DNA of 64,000 nt, from the NCBI GenBank assembly GCA_002328495.1, contig DCUJ01000012.1, forward strand, positions 233,258 through 297,257, written 5' to 3'. Below are positions 52,704 to 62,900 of the stretch, piece by piece. Under the pieces are notes generated by a model that worked only from the letters and a program-made list of their open reading frames with translations, ran no database searches and was not told the DNA's origin. This DNA is from Sulfurospirillum sp. UBA2217 (GTDB lineage Bacteria; Campylobacterota; Campylobacteria; Campylobacterales; Sulfurospirillaceae). The translations under genes were made by a program, and so were the position numbers. How positions within the stretch are numbered: position 1 is the first letter of the stretch; every line of letters begins with the position of its first letter.

Positions 52704-53624
52704 TTATGAGAGTATTTGTTTTTCTAAAAAAAGTTTGACTTGATTAATAACGCTCTCTTGAAGAGATTTTGGAGAGAGCACTCTAATATGAGGCATCCAT
52801 TTTTGAATGGTATGTATTATCTCTTTTTCAGCAGTGATTTCAAATGCAATAATTAATGTTCCATCTTCTTTTTCTTCGACAACTCTTTGTGTGGGAGCAA
52901 GAGGATGATCAAGAATAAATCTACGAATAGAAGATGCAACTTCCAAAGTCACAGTAAATGGTTGTACATCAACATTAAACCAAGCATTTACAGCTATATC
53001 TAAAGACTTTTGCAATGATAAATCTTTCTCAAAATGTTCTTTTGTAGCTTGCACATTAGACATACGAGCTATATGGAAGGTCTTTGCTTTTCCATGAATT
53101 ACATCTTCAGCCAAAAGGTACCAATACCCATCAAAATTTACAATACGATAAGGCTTTACATAGCGGTATTTATGATCATGTACAAATTGGACCAATACTG
53201 AATCATTAATAGCATGCTCTAAAATATCAAATAATGCTGTTAGCCTACTTACATCTTCGAAAGAAACTCTTGTGTAAAAAGCTGATGGGCTAAAATCAGT
53301 CAATTTTCCAAGTAAATTTTCAGTTCGACTTGCAAACTGTGCCCCAAAACCAGTGGAAACTGTTTTTAAGATGTCTAGTATTAGAACATCTTCAAATACT
53401 TTTGTTTTTTCTAAGGTAAAGCCATCCATCATTTTCCAAGAATTACCTACTTTATGAATAGGAAATAAGACAACTAAACGTTCATTAAAATCTCGTTGTA
53501 TTGTTTTTGTAGAAACATTGAATTCTTGCGCAAGAGATTCCTTATTAAGTTGTTCTCCTTCTGAAAGCCTTCGAAGAATCGTTAATAGACGGAAAAGTAT
53601 TTTATCGTATTCGTGTTGTGCCAT
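52704..53624 (-). CDS. WYL-domain transcriptional regulator (second)
   Basis: The 306-residue protein has an HTH_11-like start (RLSEGEQLNKESLAQEFNVS, TKTIQRDFNERL; about 14-50), a WYL domain (about 135-205, NFDGYWYLLAEDV) and a WCX-like C-terminus. Its layout equals that of the regulator at 8849-9745, though the sequences are clearly diverged. It probably controls the phosphoesterase cluster, whose genes all follow on the same strand. Confidence 0.85.
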   Translation of the reverse strand: MAQHEYDKILFRLLTILRRLSEGEQLNKESLAQEFNVSTKTIQRDFNERLVVLFPIHKVGNSWKMMDGFTLEKTKVFEDVLILDILKTVSTGFGAQFASRTENLLGKLTDFSPSAFYTRVSFEDVSRLTALFDILEHAINDSVLVQFVHDHKYRYVKPYRIVNFDGYWYLLAEDVIHGKAKTFHIARMSNVQATKEHFEKDLSLQKSLDIAVNAWFNVDVQPFTVTLEVASSIRRFILDHPLAPTQRVVEEKEDGTLIIAFEITAEKEIIHTIQKWMPHIRVLSPKSLQESVINQVKLFLEKQILS

Positions 53625-53895
53625 TATTACTTTCTTTATTCTAAAATGAAAATTATGATATTCTACTTAGTAAAAATATATTTAATAGTATAACAAAAAA
53701 ATATATTGCAAATGACAGATACTATTAAAAAATCTCGCTAAGCGCAAAGAAGCATATTTTTGAATAAAATTCAAACTCTTATGTAGCAAAGTAACCCAAG
53801 TCAGAAAGGAAACTATGTTTTTTTAATAACCTCGGCTAAAACCTTATTAGCATCATTTCTCTTATTGTTTACTCTCTAGCTGAATAAACCACCAT

Positions 53896-54060
53896 TCAAA
53901 GGGCAATCCCCATATCATCAAAGAGTTTATCTACAGCAACTACTAAGATTTTCTGAGTAATGTCCTACTCCCAACGAAAGAAAACTTTATCGTAAGCTTG
54001 TAGGGAGATGAGACCTGTTTCGTGGTATTAGGTGATTTTTAGCTTGAGTACGATTTATCA
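53896..54060 (-). pseudogene. Decayed coding fragment in a 436-base gap
   Basis: Between the WYL gene and the specificity gene (53625-54060) no intact gene is present. On the minus strand one frame reads YHETGLISLQAYDKVFFRWE, stop, DITQKILVVAVDKLFDDMGI-AL, stop, protein-like but broken by two in-frame stops. Family not recognised. The remainder (53625-53895) is AT-rich and holds the WYL promoter at most. Confidence 0.3.
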
Positions 54061-54972
54061 TTAATTTCCAAGATATATATGATGTTCAAATTCACTATTC
54101 TTTAAAGATTTAATAAAAATATTTCTACTCTCTTCTAAACTATTGTAGTATTCTTTAAAGTTTTTAGAATACTTATTTGCAGTTTCTATATTATTCGGTA
54201 TTGGTATTTTGATTTCCAACATTCTTTTGCCAACATCTTCTCTATTGGTTTGCATAAAAACTATTCGATCCCATTGTTCTCTAACTTCTTTCAGGCTTAA
54301 TGCCCACATTAAATAAAATTGATCAAATAGGCTTTGGTTGATTGATCTAATTACAATCACTTCTTTTGTAAAAACAGCATTTTCTTGACCTGGCATTAAA
54401 ACACAAAACTCACCTATATTTTTAGAGGCTCTTTCAGGTGATATTAAATCATAAGCTTTTAACCCTGAGTTATCAGCTGACCAGAATTTCTTTGCAAGAT
54501 CTATTGGCACCATATTGGTTGGGTTGATATTCACATGACCAGCTCTTAAATCTGATACTTTTATATATGGTACTGTTCCTAATCGTTGATCAGAGCTAGG
54601 ACTTCCATGCCCACCAAAGAGCACGATAGCTTCATCTATTAATAATTCTTTTAATGATTTTAATGAAAAACCTTCAAGGTGTTTCATTAGAGAATGAATA
54701 CCATTTAATGTTTTTGTATCATAAAATTTTGGAACATATATATCTTTTTGAATCATTTGATTGTAGTCAGTGTAAAAAATTTCTTTACGGCTAAAATCTT
54801 TATTTGCGATAGCCTCACAGCATTCAGCAAGAGAATCATCTATATCTTGCGTAGAACGCATTCCTGTAGTAGGATTTACTAAATATTGAGCATTCCCATC
54901 TTTGTTAATACCGCATGTTTCAGCATTTACAACTAAGACTTCTTCTTTTTTAAACCAACTAGGGGTATGCAT
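54061..54972 (-). CDS. Restriction-modification specificity (S) subunit-like protein
   Basis: The 303-residue protein matches a type I/IIB specificity half: a target-recognition domain (GTVPYIKVSDLRAGHVNINP, then LMPGQENAVFTKEVIVIRSI-like TRD strands) and a helical spacer near the C-terminus (ETANKYSKNFKEYYNSLEES). It carries only one clear recognition domain, so it may act as a dimer with a palindromic or bipartite site. It lies one base after the methylase-nuclease gene and so is its partner. Confidence 0.75.
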   Translation of the reverse strand: MHTPSWFKKEEVLVVNAETCGINKDGNAQYLVNPTTGMRSTQDIDDSLAECCEAIANKDFSRKEIFYTDYNQMIQKDIYVPKFYDTKTLNGIHSLMKHLEGFSLKSLKELLIDEAIVLFGGHGSPSSDQRLGTVPYIKVSDLRAGHVNINPTNMVPIDLAKKFWSADNSGLKAYDLISPERASKNIGEFCVLMPGQENAVFTKEVIVIRSINQSLFDQFYLMWALSLKEVREQWDRIVFMQTNREDVGKRMLEIKIPIPNNIETANKYSKNFKEYYNSLEESRNIFIKSLKNSEFEHHIYLGN

Positions 54973-54973
54973 T

Positions 54974-56566
54974 TTATTTTCCTATCTTTTCAAATATATA
55001 AAAATTAGTCTTTGCTCTACAAAAACCTTGGAAGGCTTCCATAGGAATATTAAGCATGCCTTTTAATTCTAATTTATCTTGTAGCCAATATCTAAGCCAA
55101 CGATAAGAAGGTGAGAACATGTATGTTTCAGGAAGAATTATACCTAGTCGCCCTTTTACTGTAAGTAGCTCGTAACATCTTTCTAAAAAAACAATCCCAA
55201 TTTCTCTTTCTTCTTGCAAAATCTTTGAAAAACTGATACTTCCATCATTTTCATTTTTCACTTTTCTGGAAATGGTTAGTCCAGCAGCTTTGGCATCAAC
55301 TTTTGAAACTTTCAAGTCTTTTCCGAAAGGTGGATTTGTCACAATACATGTAAACGTATCTGGGGTAAGTGCACTCTGTAATTGAGGAAAAGACGAACTC
55401 CATAAATGAGTTCTAATCGAATCTCCTAAATATGTATTTGTACTTCCATCCCCGATTATCAGCATAATAGCTTTAGTTAATTTTATATTTATACGATCCT
55501 TGTCAACTCCATATAAATTTCTATTTGCCCAACCAATTGCGTCACTATGGGACATATTTGGATGTGAGTCAATCAATTGTCTATAACTTTCTAATAAAAA
55601 ACCCCCCGTACCACAAGCAGGATCCAATACGGTATCTGAAGGTTTTATTTCCAAAAGTTTAATAGCACTTCTTATTACAGGATATGGAGTATAATATTGT
55701 CCTTCCTCTGCTTTTAAGCTAGATGTTCGAAAAATTTGAAAAGCTTCAGAAATAACACTAATTGAAGTATCCCTTAACTGATATCTCGAAAGCTCAAAGG
55801 CACATGAATGAAGTGTATGTGAGTCTAGGTTTATATCTTGATCTATATCTGTCATAAATAAATCTCTGTGAGACCTTCTCATTCCTTGATAAAGTTCTTT
55901 AATTTTAGTCGCTGTCTCATCTTCTGTGTTCCATACTTGAAAAGGCATGGGTTCTGATGGCAAGTATTTCGCAATTTTATCACCTTCTAATTTAGCTAAA
56001 ATAACATTACAAAGATTATTTAGTTGATCATCTCTCCTTGTGCTTTTAGTATCTCTAGCTACAACAATATTGAGCAACCTTTTAAATATTTTTTTTAAAT
56101 CTGATGTTGTAGGTTCTTCGAGATCTTTCCATTCCAGTTTTTTTTCTCCCGAAACTATAAGACTATCTGTCGGTTTTGGAAGTGAAGATTTTCCTTTTAC
56201 ATCAAATTTGCCATCTGCAGTACGATAAACAAATGTTATGTCAGTTCCGTTAGTCCAAATGCCAAGCAACACATGCGGTTCGAGATTCATATAGATTTTA
56301 AGTTGATTTATACCTTCATTTTTTTTTGGTGCTTTTGTTTCAAAAATTATTTGTAAGTGTTCATATAGTCCTACATGAGATGGGTGATCAAAAATTGCTA
56401 AGTCAACTGGAAATGATTTAAAGCTCTGACCTAACTCTCTTTTACTTGCATCACTAGGTGTTTTGGGTACTCTCCATTCTGGTTCATAATGTAATTGGTT
56501 TTTATCCCAGCCTAGTTTTATAAGTTTATTCACTAATGGCAATCTTACTTCAGTATGTTCAGACAT
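54974..56566 (-). CDS. Fused HsdR_N-type nuclease and N6-adenine methyltransferase
   Basis: This 530-residue protein has an N-terminal PD-(D/E)XK-like domain (VDLAIFD near 52, IIFETKAPKK near 72-81) as in HsdR N-terminal nucleases, then an HsdM-like methylase: VLDPACGTGGFLLE (motif I near 318) and VTNPPFGKDL (motif IV near 411). With the separate specificity gene this resembles BcgI-type R-M systems, where one chain cuts and methylates. No helicase domain exists in the protein or nearby, so type I translocation is ruled out. Confidence 0.8.
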   Translation of the reverse strand: MSEHTEVRLPLVNKLIKLGWDKNQLHYEPEWRVPKTPSDASKRELGQSFKSFPVDLAIFDHPSHVGLYEHLQIIFETKAPKKNEGINQLKIYMNLEPHVLLGIWTNGTDITFVYRTADGKFDVKGKSSLPKPTDSLIVSGEKKLEWKDLEEPTTSDLKKIFKRLLNIVVARDTKSTRRDDQLNNLCNVILAKLEGDKIAKYLPSEPMPFQVWNTEDETATKIKELYQGMRRSHRDLFMTDIDQDINLDSHTLHSCAFELSRYQLRDTSISVISEAFQIFRTSSLKAEEGQYYTPYPVIRSAIKLLEIKPSDTVLDPACGTGGFLLESYRQLIDSHPNMSHSDAIGWANRNLYGVDKDRINIKLTKAIMLIIGDGSTNTYLGDSIRTHLWSSSFPQLQSALTPDTFTCIVTNPPFGKDLKVSKVDAKAAGLTISRKVKNENDGSISFSKILQEEREIGIVFLERCYELLTVKGRLGIILPETYMFSPSYRWLRYWLQDKLELKGMLNIPMEAFQGFCRAKTNFYIFEKIGK

Positions 56567-56567
56567 A

Positions 56568-56699
56568 TCAATCCTCTAATCTTTTGTTTTTAAGCCCTAA
56601 AGCTTTAAATATCTGAAGTGCATAAGCAAAAATAAAAGTCCCACGATGAAGCTTGTTACCAATGTTTATTTTATCTTTATAAACTCCGATTTTTCTCAT
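56568..56699 (-). CDS. Small hypothetical protein (43 aa) leading the R-M genes
   Basis: The frame MRKIGVYKDKINIGNKLHRG, TFIFAYALQIFKALGLKNK ends one base before the methylase-nuclease start. GGAGAAA lies six to eight bases before its ATG. A single amphipathic helix is predicted. It could be a leader peptide or small subunit; no family is known to me. Confidence 0.5.
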   Translation of the reverse strand: MRKIGVYKDKINIGNKLHRGTFIFAYALQIFKALGLKNKRLED

Positions 56700-56842
56700 C
56701 TTTTTCTCCTTCGTCTAAGTTAGCAAAAAGCATTCCCAATTGTGTCATTATTGTATAATTATTATATCATATTTATTATATTTTTATCCTAAATTTAGAA
56801 TTTAAATGGTAAATTAATAGTATAAATATTATAGGAAATTTT

Positions 56843-57022
56843 ATGACATATGAAGACTTTTTAACAAAAAAAGACGAACTTAAACTTTCATTTAAAGAGT
56901 TTGCAGATATCGTTGGATACACTCCGGATGCCATAAAAAAATGGAAGCAAAAAAAGCAGATTCCAAAATGGGCTAATTTAGTCATAAAATATTTAGAGAT
57001 TCAGAATCTATGTAAAGTGTAG
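56843..57022 (+). CDS. Small HTH protein, possible controller of the R-M genes
   Basis: This 59-residue frame starts MTYEDFLTKKDELKLSFKEF and contains an XRE/Cro-type helix-turn-helix, FADIVGYTPDAIKKWKQKKQ, followed by IPKWANLVIKYLE. AGGAAA stands eight bases before the ATG. It is divergent from the R-M genes over an AT-rich 143-base gap, a position typical of restriction controller proteins. The 215 bases after it contain the KfrA operator and promoter region. Confidence 0.65.
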   Translation: MTYEDFLTKKDELKLSFKEFADIVGYTPDAIKKWKQKKQIPKWANLVIKYLEIQNLCKV

Positions 57023-57155
57023 TGATCTAAAAAACATAAGTACTTCTTTTTGTTAAAACATTGTTCAACCTATATTTTAAAACAAAACTACTCTATTACT
57101 TATAAAGCAGTATCCATTTTTTAATTTTGTCAATTTATAATACTAATCTTCATTG

Positions 57156-57189
57156 ATGTATTTACATAATATGTATTATGTAAATACAT
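57156..57189. promoter_or_regulatory. 34-bp palindrome upstream of the kfrA-Wadjet operon
   Basis: ATGTATTTACATAATA (57156-57171), TG, TATTATGTAAATACAT (57174-57189): 16-base perfect arms. It lies 48 bases before the kfrA-like start. KfrA proteins are autorepressors, so this is their expected operator. Confidence 0.7.
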
Positions 57190-57237
57190 ATAAAATATTA
57201 TATATAATATATCAATTCATAAAAAAGTGAGACAATA

Positions 57238-58149
57238 ATGAGTACTAGATCCCAAAGGCTTATCTATGAAGAAGTCGCATCCCTCTGTGATGTACTTAAT
57301 CAGCAGGGAATTGAACCAAGCCAGCAAAAACTGATGGCTCTGTTTCAACGAGGAAGTGCCTCCACATATACATCATTCTTGCAGAAATGGAGAGAAGAGC
57401 AATCGTCTAAATTGATTCGCATTGACAATTCTCTTTTCCGGCAAATAACAGCATTAATAGAAGCAGAAGTAATTCGTTATAGCCAAATTGCCGATGCAGA
57501 GGCTATAACCACACTCAAAGAACTGGAAAAATCTAGCATTGTAGTGGAAGGGTTACAAGAAAAACTCAAGAAAGAGCAAATTCTGCACGAAGAACAAATG
57601 AAGGAGTCAGAAAAGCGGATGAAAGACCTATCCAATTCGCTTCAAGCGCTAATAAAAGATTCCGATACATTGCGAAGACAGTTCAACCATTGTGAGACTG
57701 AGCGTAATAGACAGGAAACGAAACACGCTGTTATGACTGAAAAAATCGAAGGCATTGAAAGTCTGTTAAATGAAAAGAATAAAGTATACGATAATCTAAA
57801 AAATGATCATGAACGGCTTAAAGATGAACTATCATTAAGCGTTAAAAAAATGAATGAAATGAATGTTAACTATCAACTACTTTTGCAAACACTCGAGCAC
57901 CAAAAACAGATTAGTGAATCAATAGACAAAGAGCGAAGTAGCTTACAAAATAAAGTGGAGAAATTGGAAACAAAACTGAGTGCTTTGACTGCTAATGCTG
58001 CAGAACTTAGTTCAGCAGTGAAAGTTTCCCAAGCGAAGCTTCAGTCATATGAACTTGAGAACGCCCGTTTGCAAGACGAGAATAAAAAGCTTTCTGAAAG
58101 AGCGTTAAGTTCAAAATCTGGACATGACGCTGTCCCTAATCAATGTTAA
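57238..58149 (+). CDS. KfrA-like DNA-binding coiled-coil protein
   Basis: The 303-residue protein begins with a KfrA_N-type domain (IYEEVASLCDVLNQQGIEPS, RGSASTYTSFLQKWREEQ; about 8-58), followed by a long coiled coil (about 95-290) with heptads such as KMNEMNVNYQLLLQTLEHQK. KfrA in plasmids binds repeats near its promoter and aids partitioning. Here it sits 30 bases before jetA on the same strand. In this place it may regulate Wadjet or bind plasmid DNA as a sensor. TG-rich start site unremarkable. Confidence 0.78.
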   Translation: MSTRSQRLIYEEVASLCDVLNQQGIEPSQQKLMALFQRGSASTYTSFLQKWREEQSSKLIRIDNSLFRQITALIEAEVIRYSQIADAEAITTLKELEKSSIVVEGLQEKLKKEQILHEEQMKESEKRMKDLSNSLQALIKDSDTLRRQFNHCETERNRQETKHAVMTEKIEGIESLLNEKNKVYDNLKNDHERLKDELSLSVKKMNEMNVNYQLLLQTLEHQKQISESIDKERSSLQNKVEKLETKLSALTANAAELSSAVKVSQAKLQSYELENARLQDENKKLSERALSSKSGHDAVPNQC

Positions 58150-58179
58150 ACTAATCTCATAAATTTCAAGGAGGACGGT

Positions 58180-59415
58180 TTGAAGTTTAGAAGTTTTCAA
58201 GAACTCCTGATTTTGTTAAAAAAACACATGTCATTTATTGATGCTGTGTTCAATAGCAATCATAGGCAAATGCATATTGTCGGTGCCTCTGGGATGATTG
58301 GCGAAGATGATCTTAATATGCTTGAAGAGATGGAAATCGTCGATTACTACAAGAGCTATGTACTGCTGAACGAAAGTATAGTTCAGTTTGGTGAACGCTA
58401 TCTGATTGATGATTACGATGAAGAGCTACTTGACTATGGCATTATTTTCAACAAAATTGATATTGCTGTGAACAACTACCATAAGTCAATTGAAATGGGA
58501 GATAGTGAGCAGAAACATCTCAGTTCGATTCACCGCCAACTTAGAAGAATACCAAGAAACCTGCGTGACTCTCTCAAAGCTGTTCAACGACATGTAGAAT
58601 TTACTTATCTTTCAGCTTCATCGCGTGAAGAAAAACTGAGGGAGCTTCAGGGATATGAACAGATGCTAAGCAATTTCCATGAAAAGATTGACGTTGTCGA
58701 ACACGGAATGGAACGTCATGAATCTTTTTTTAGGCTCTGTGGCGATGACGCCCTCTTGTTGCAACAATCGCGTGTATTAGAATATGTAGTAGATGCACGC
58801 AGCACATTGATACGAACTTCTGACCAAGTTAGAACATATATCAGCGAGACGGTTCGTAGCATTGAGCGTTACCGTCATATTGTTAAACTCAAAGAGATGA
58901 AAGACAGAAAAGAACTCCTTGACAACACTAATTTTAGTGACTTCGGATTAAGTGAAGGTAAACGACCTATTCTTAACAGTTTTACGGATGGAATGAAGCG
59001 ATACCGAGATATGAAAATTCATCCAGAGTTTCAATATGACTATCCCGATGAATTTGAAGCACTTTTACAACGCTATTCACAAAATCTTCCAAATATTGAA
59101 TCAAAAATATCAATCGCTGGCCCTATCGACGAAGAACTTATACGAAGCAATGTAATCAATATTATCGATTATGAAGATATTTTGGAAGACTATATTGCAC
59201 AAGATCGAATTGAATTTGACTTCCTGACATACCTGATGAACAGAGAGCCTCAACTGTGCAATAATGAATTGGTTGACGCATACGCGGGAGCAATTTCGTC
59301 CGGTATGGACTTGGTTGAAAATTGTGGCAAGTATGTGACAATCGGCGATTTTGATTGCCTAATCGTCTATCCTAAAGGAAAAGTACCAAAAGGAGAAATA
59401 AATTATGTTGATTGA
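58180..59415 (+). CDS. jetA: Wadjet protein JetA (MukF/kleisin-like)
   Basis: The 411-residue helical protein is the kleisin of the Wadjet SMC complex. It begins at TTG 58180, just after GGAGGACGG. It is largely helical with a winged-helix-like N-terminus (LKFRSFQELLILLKKHMSF) and C-terminal segment (YLMNREPQLCNNELVDAYAG). Identification rests on position before a MukE-like and an SMC-like gene as well as length. Overlaps jetB by 11 bases. Confidence 0.82.
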   Translation: MKFRSFQELLILLKKHMSFIDAVFNSNHRQMHIVGASGMIGEDDLNMLEEMEIVDYYKSYVLLNESIVQFGERYLIDDYDEELLDYGIIFNKIDIAVNNYHKSIEMGDSEQKHLSSIHRQLRRIPRNLRDSLKAVQRHVEFTYLSASSREEKLRELQGYEQMLSNFHEKIDVVEHGMERHESFFRLCGDDALLLQQSRVLEYVVDARSTLIRTSDQVRTYISETVRSIERYRHIVKLKEMKDRKELLDNTNFSDFGLSEGKRPILNSFTDGMKRYRDMKIHPEFQYDYPDEFEALLQRYSQNLPNIESKISIAGPIDEELIRSNVINIIDYEDILEDYIAQDRIEFDFLTYLMNREPQLCNNELVDAYAGAISSGMDLVENCGKYVTIGDFDCLIVYPKGKVPKGEINYVD

Positions 59416-59989
59416 GACAAGAAAATTACCGAAAGAAACTCACGAAATCCTCGACTTTCTTAGGGCTGGAAACTTTATCCAAAGTGACCATCCAGAACAG
59501 AAAATACAACGATATTTTGGGTTATGTGAAGCCAATTTTGAAATTTTCCTTGAACTATTTCAAGTTGTTGACGGGACAGAACTCTATGCAGGCGAAGGAT
59601 ATTTTATGCTCTATGCTCCTGATTTGCAGGAGAGCCAAAAAGAAAACCGTATCAATGCACTGTTCGCTATGCTTGATATTGTTGAGTTAATGATGGGTGT
59701 CTTTAGCACATTCAGTGTCGGATGGAGAGGAACTCCAGGTACTTTGGAAAGCGCTTTGAAAGATGATGCTGTGCGAAGGGAGAGGTTAGAGAAAATGAGG
59801 GGAATCTCTGGTAACACTTTACCTGACCGCTGTAACAGTGTATTTGACCGTCTTCGCAAATATGGATGTGCCGTAAAGATTGAAGATCGAACTGGTGATT
59901 ACCTCATTACATCAGCTTTTAATTATGTGATGGAACACTATGCTTCAGTACGTATATTTAAAGAAAATAGTTCGGGAGAACAAGCATGA
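59405..59989 (+). CDS. jetB: Wadjet protein JetB (MukE-like)
   Basis: The 194-residue small subunit has two winged-helix-like halves: ETHEILDFLRAGNFIQSDHP, EQKIQRYFGLCEANFEIFLE and the C-terminal RLRKYGCAVKIEDRTGDYLI. It bridges kleisin and DNA in MukBEF-like complexes. It overlaps both neighbours (11 and 4 bases), as expected in a fixed-stoichiometry complex. Confidence 0.82.
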   Translation: MLIETRKLPKETHEILDFLRAGNFIQSDHPEQKIQRYFGLCEANFEIFLELFQVVDGTELYAGEGYFMLYAPDLQESQKENRINALFAMLDIVELMMGVFSTFSVGWRGTPGTLESALKDDAVRRERLEKMRGISGNTLPDRCNSVFDRLRKYGCAVKIEDRTGDYLITSAFNYVMEHYASVRIFKENSSGEQA

Positions 59990-62900
59990 TAAAAGACCTT
60001 ACACACGGGCTGAAAAAAATTACTTTCATCAATCATAAGCGCTTTTCCTATGGGGAAGTGGATGTCTCAGGAAACACTCTTTTGACTGGTGATAATGGCG
60101 CTGGAAAATCAACAACAATCCAAGCTGGACTCTTCTTTTATGGTTCTACAACCAACTCAGAGCTTAATATCATCACCAGCGATGGAAAATCGAATTGGAT
60201 GGTCTATGCTTACCCCGATATCAATTCATATGTGTTTTATGAATATCAAGGTGTTCACGGAAGAATCCTTCTCATCACCTACCGAACAGGCAATGCGGGA
60301 AATAAGATAGGATATCGGTTTGTTATACTTGAAAAGCCTCTTGATATCGCAGAACTGGTATTTGACGAAAAGAAGGTATCTGTGGAACCTGACATTATAA
60401 AACAGCGCTTGGTAGAAATGGGCTTCAAACCATCCAAACAGATTGACTCACCCCAACAGTATCGTCGCATTCTGCATGGCGATGCCACAACAAAAAAAGA
60501 CCGTAGTTATGCAGAGTTTATGCCTTACTCGTTGTTTGAATCCAAAGGTAATTATGAGCTTCTACACTCTGTCCAGTCTAGCATTTTTAAAAATGCACGA
60601 GTTGAATCTGGTACGGTTGAAAATGCTATTGCTTCAAGTTTTGGTAATGATTATGCCATCGATTTAAAACAGATTCGTGGGCAGATTTCCGCCGTTATGA
60701 GTGATTTTGACGAAGTTGGCAAGTATGACGCTAGAAGGAGTGATTTTCATAAGCTTTTTGAGGCACAGCGAGAATACAGGAAAGAGAATGAAAGGCTTTT
60801 GTTGGGGATTGCTCAAATGCTTGTCAATAGTCGTAAGAATAAAGTATCACTTGTCGCAGTAAAGGAAGAACACAATACTATCTTGATTGGGAAAGACACA
60901 TTTTATTCTGATTACGATAAACAACTAGAAGAGCTAAAAAAAAGAAGAGATGATGCATATGCAGAAAAAATTACAGCCAAAAACAACTGTGACAATTTAG
61001 AAGACAAGGCAAAAAGGTACGATGGCTTTGATATGTCATCTCTTTCAGCCAAACTAGATGCTGTTCCCACCTTAGAGCTAGAAAAAAGTAAACTCAAAGA
61101 TGCTTATGATGATTTTATAGGTGAAAAAAAAGGTATTGACGAGATTTACTCTAAGAGGATAGAGAACGCAAAAGCTACTGCAAGAGAAAAACAAATAGCA
61201 GCCAATGAGGCGCTGAGTAAAACCAACGAAAAGTTTGATGCCAACATAGACACTATCAAGAAAGAACTTGAATTACAACTGTCTGAAATCAACACGAAAA
61301 AGGATAATGAACTTAAAGAAGTACTGGAAAAGATTGAGACAACCAGTAAAAAGGAAAGATTGCTAGATATTGAGCTGGCCGAGCTAGGAGTTAAAAACCC
61401 ATATGATGTAAAGGCTCTGGAATTAGGTGCCACTTTAAAGGCAACGGAAAAAGAGCTTAAAGAACATGAGGCGGAGGCGAAGACTCTTTTAACAAAATTA
61501 GATACCATGTCTGAAAAAATAAAATCATACCGCGAAAAGCAGGAGCTTATCCAAAAGAGCAAACAAGAGCTCCTTACCAGTAAGCAATCTCCACTTATTT
61601 CTGAAATAGAAAAACTGCATGATATCTTACATGCAGATGAATCGACATTGCTTCATTTTATCAGAGAAAAGATGCCTAATCAAGAGGATACGCTAACATC
61701 ACTACTTAAAGATGATGTACTCATGGATAATAACCTCGAACCGCATATAGAACAGAATCACAATACTTTATTTGGTCTTGCTATAAACATAGCAAGACTC
61801 CCAGCTTCTGACCTAAGCAAAAGTTCTATTAAGGCAAAAATCACAGACCTAGAAAAAAGAATGGAATGTTTTAGAGTCGAATTGGATGAATCAAAACGCG
61901 AGGAATTAGAATTATGCACAAACGGCATTATCTTAAGTGAAAGTGAAATATATAAAACAAAAGAGCAGTCTTGTATTGTAGAAGCAAAATTACTGAAACT
62001 TGCCTCAAAAAAAGCTGCTCTCATGCTTACGATAGACAAAGAAGAAGAAGAAGCTAAAATTCAGTGGGGGAAGCGTAAAACAGAAGTCATGTCTGGTAAA
62101 AACCAGTTCATCCTCTATTTAAATACCCTCAAAAGTGATAAGGAAGCGATTGAAAAGCTTTTCAATACAAAAAGCGATAAATACCGTCAAGATTACGATA
62201 ATTCTCTCAGTTTAGTGCAAAAAGATAAAAAATTAGCAAAAAGTGAATTCGAGAGTCTCTGCAAATCAATTGATTCAACTCTATCTTCAGAAATAAAAAC
62301 ACTTGAATCTGAACGGATTGATGCACTTAAAAAAGACGGGTTAGATGAACAGAAGGTAATTGAGCTCCAAAAGCAATTTGAGAATGCAAAAAGTATACTT
62401 GAAGATGCTCAGGCCAACAAAGATCTTGTGTTGCGATGGCGTGATGAGAAAATAGAATTAGACAAGCTCTCAGAAGTAAATGAAAAAGTTAAAACAACGA
62501 ACCAAACGTTTTTATTAGCAGATGAGCTCCAAAAACGAGAGACAGAAAGAATAAATAATGAAAAAAAAGCTTATCAAGATAAATTAAATGGATTAGCTAG
62601 AAAAGTTGAAGACCTGAATAAAGAACTTAAAGGGGCTGAAACTGTTCTCAGCAATTACTCACAATATCGAGTTATAGCAGAGAATATGGCTCTAGGAGTT
62701 AGTCCGGATGAACAAATCGTAGAGATTATTAGTAACTATCTTGTAAGTGCTGAAAACAAGATGCATAAAAGTATTGAATTTATTGCAATTGAGATACAGA
62801 AATTTACAGCAAAGCTTGCTGCTGATAAGGTGTGGTTTGAATATTCGTTAAACACTATGGAAGATCGGATGCGAAGCATTGACAATCTGAGATTTTTCGT

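Noticed and set aside
61146..61562. Ser/Phe-rich minus-strand ORF inside jetC
   Set aside because: A typical antisense shadow of Lys/Glu-rich coiled-coil coding sequence.
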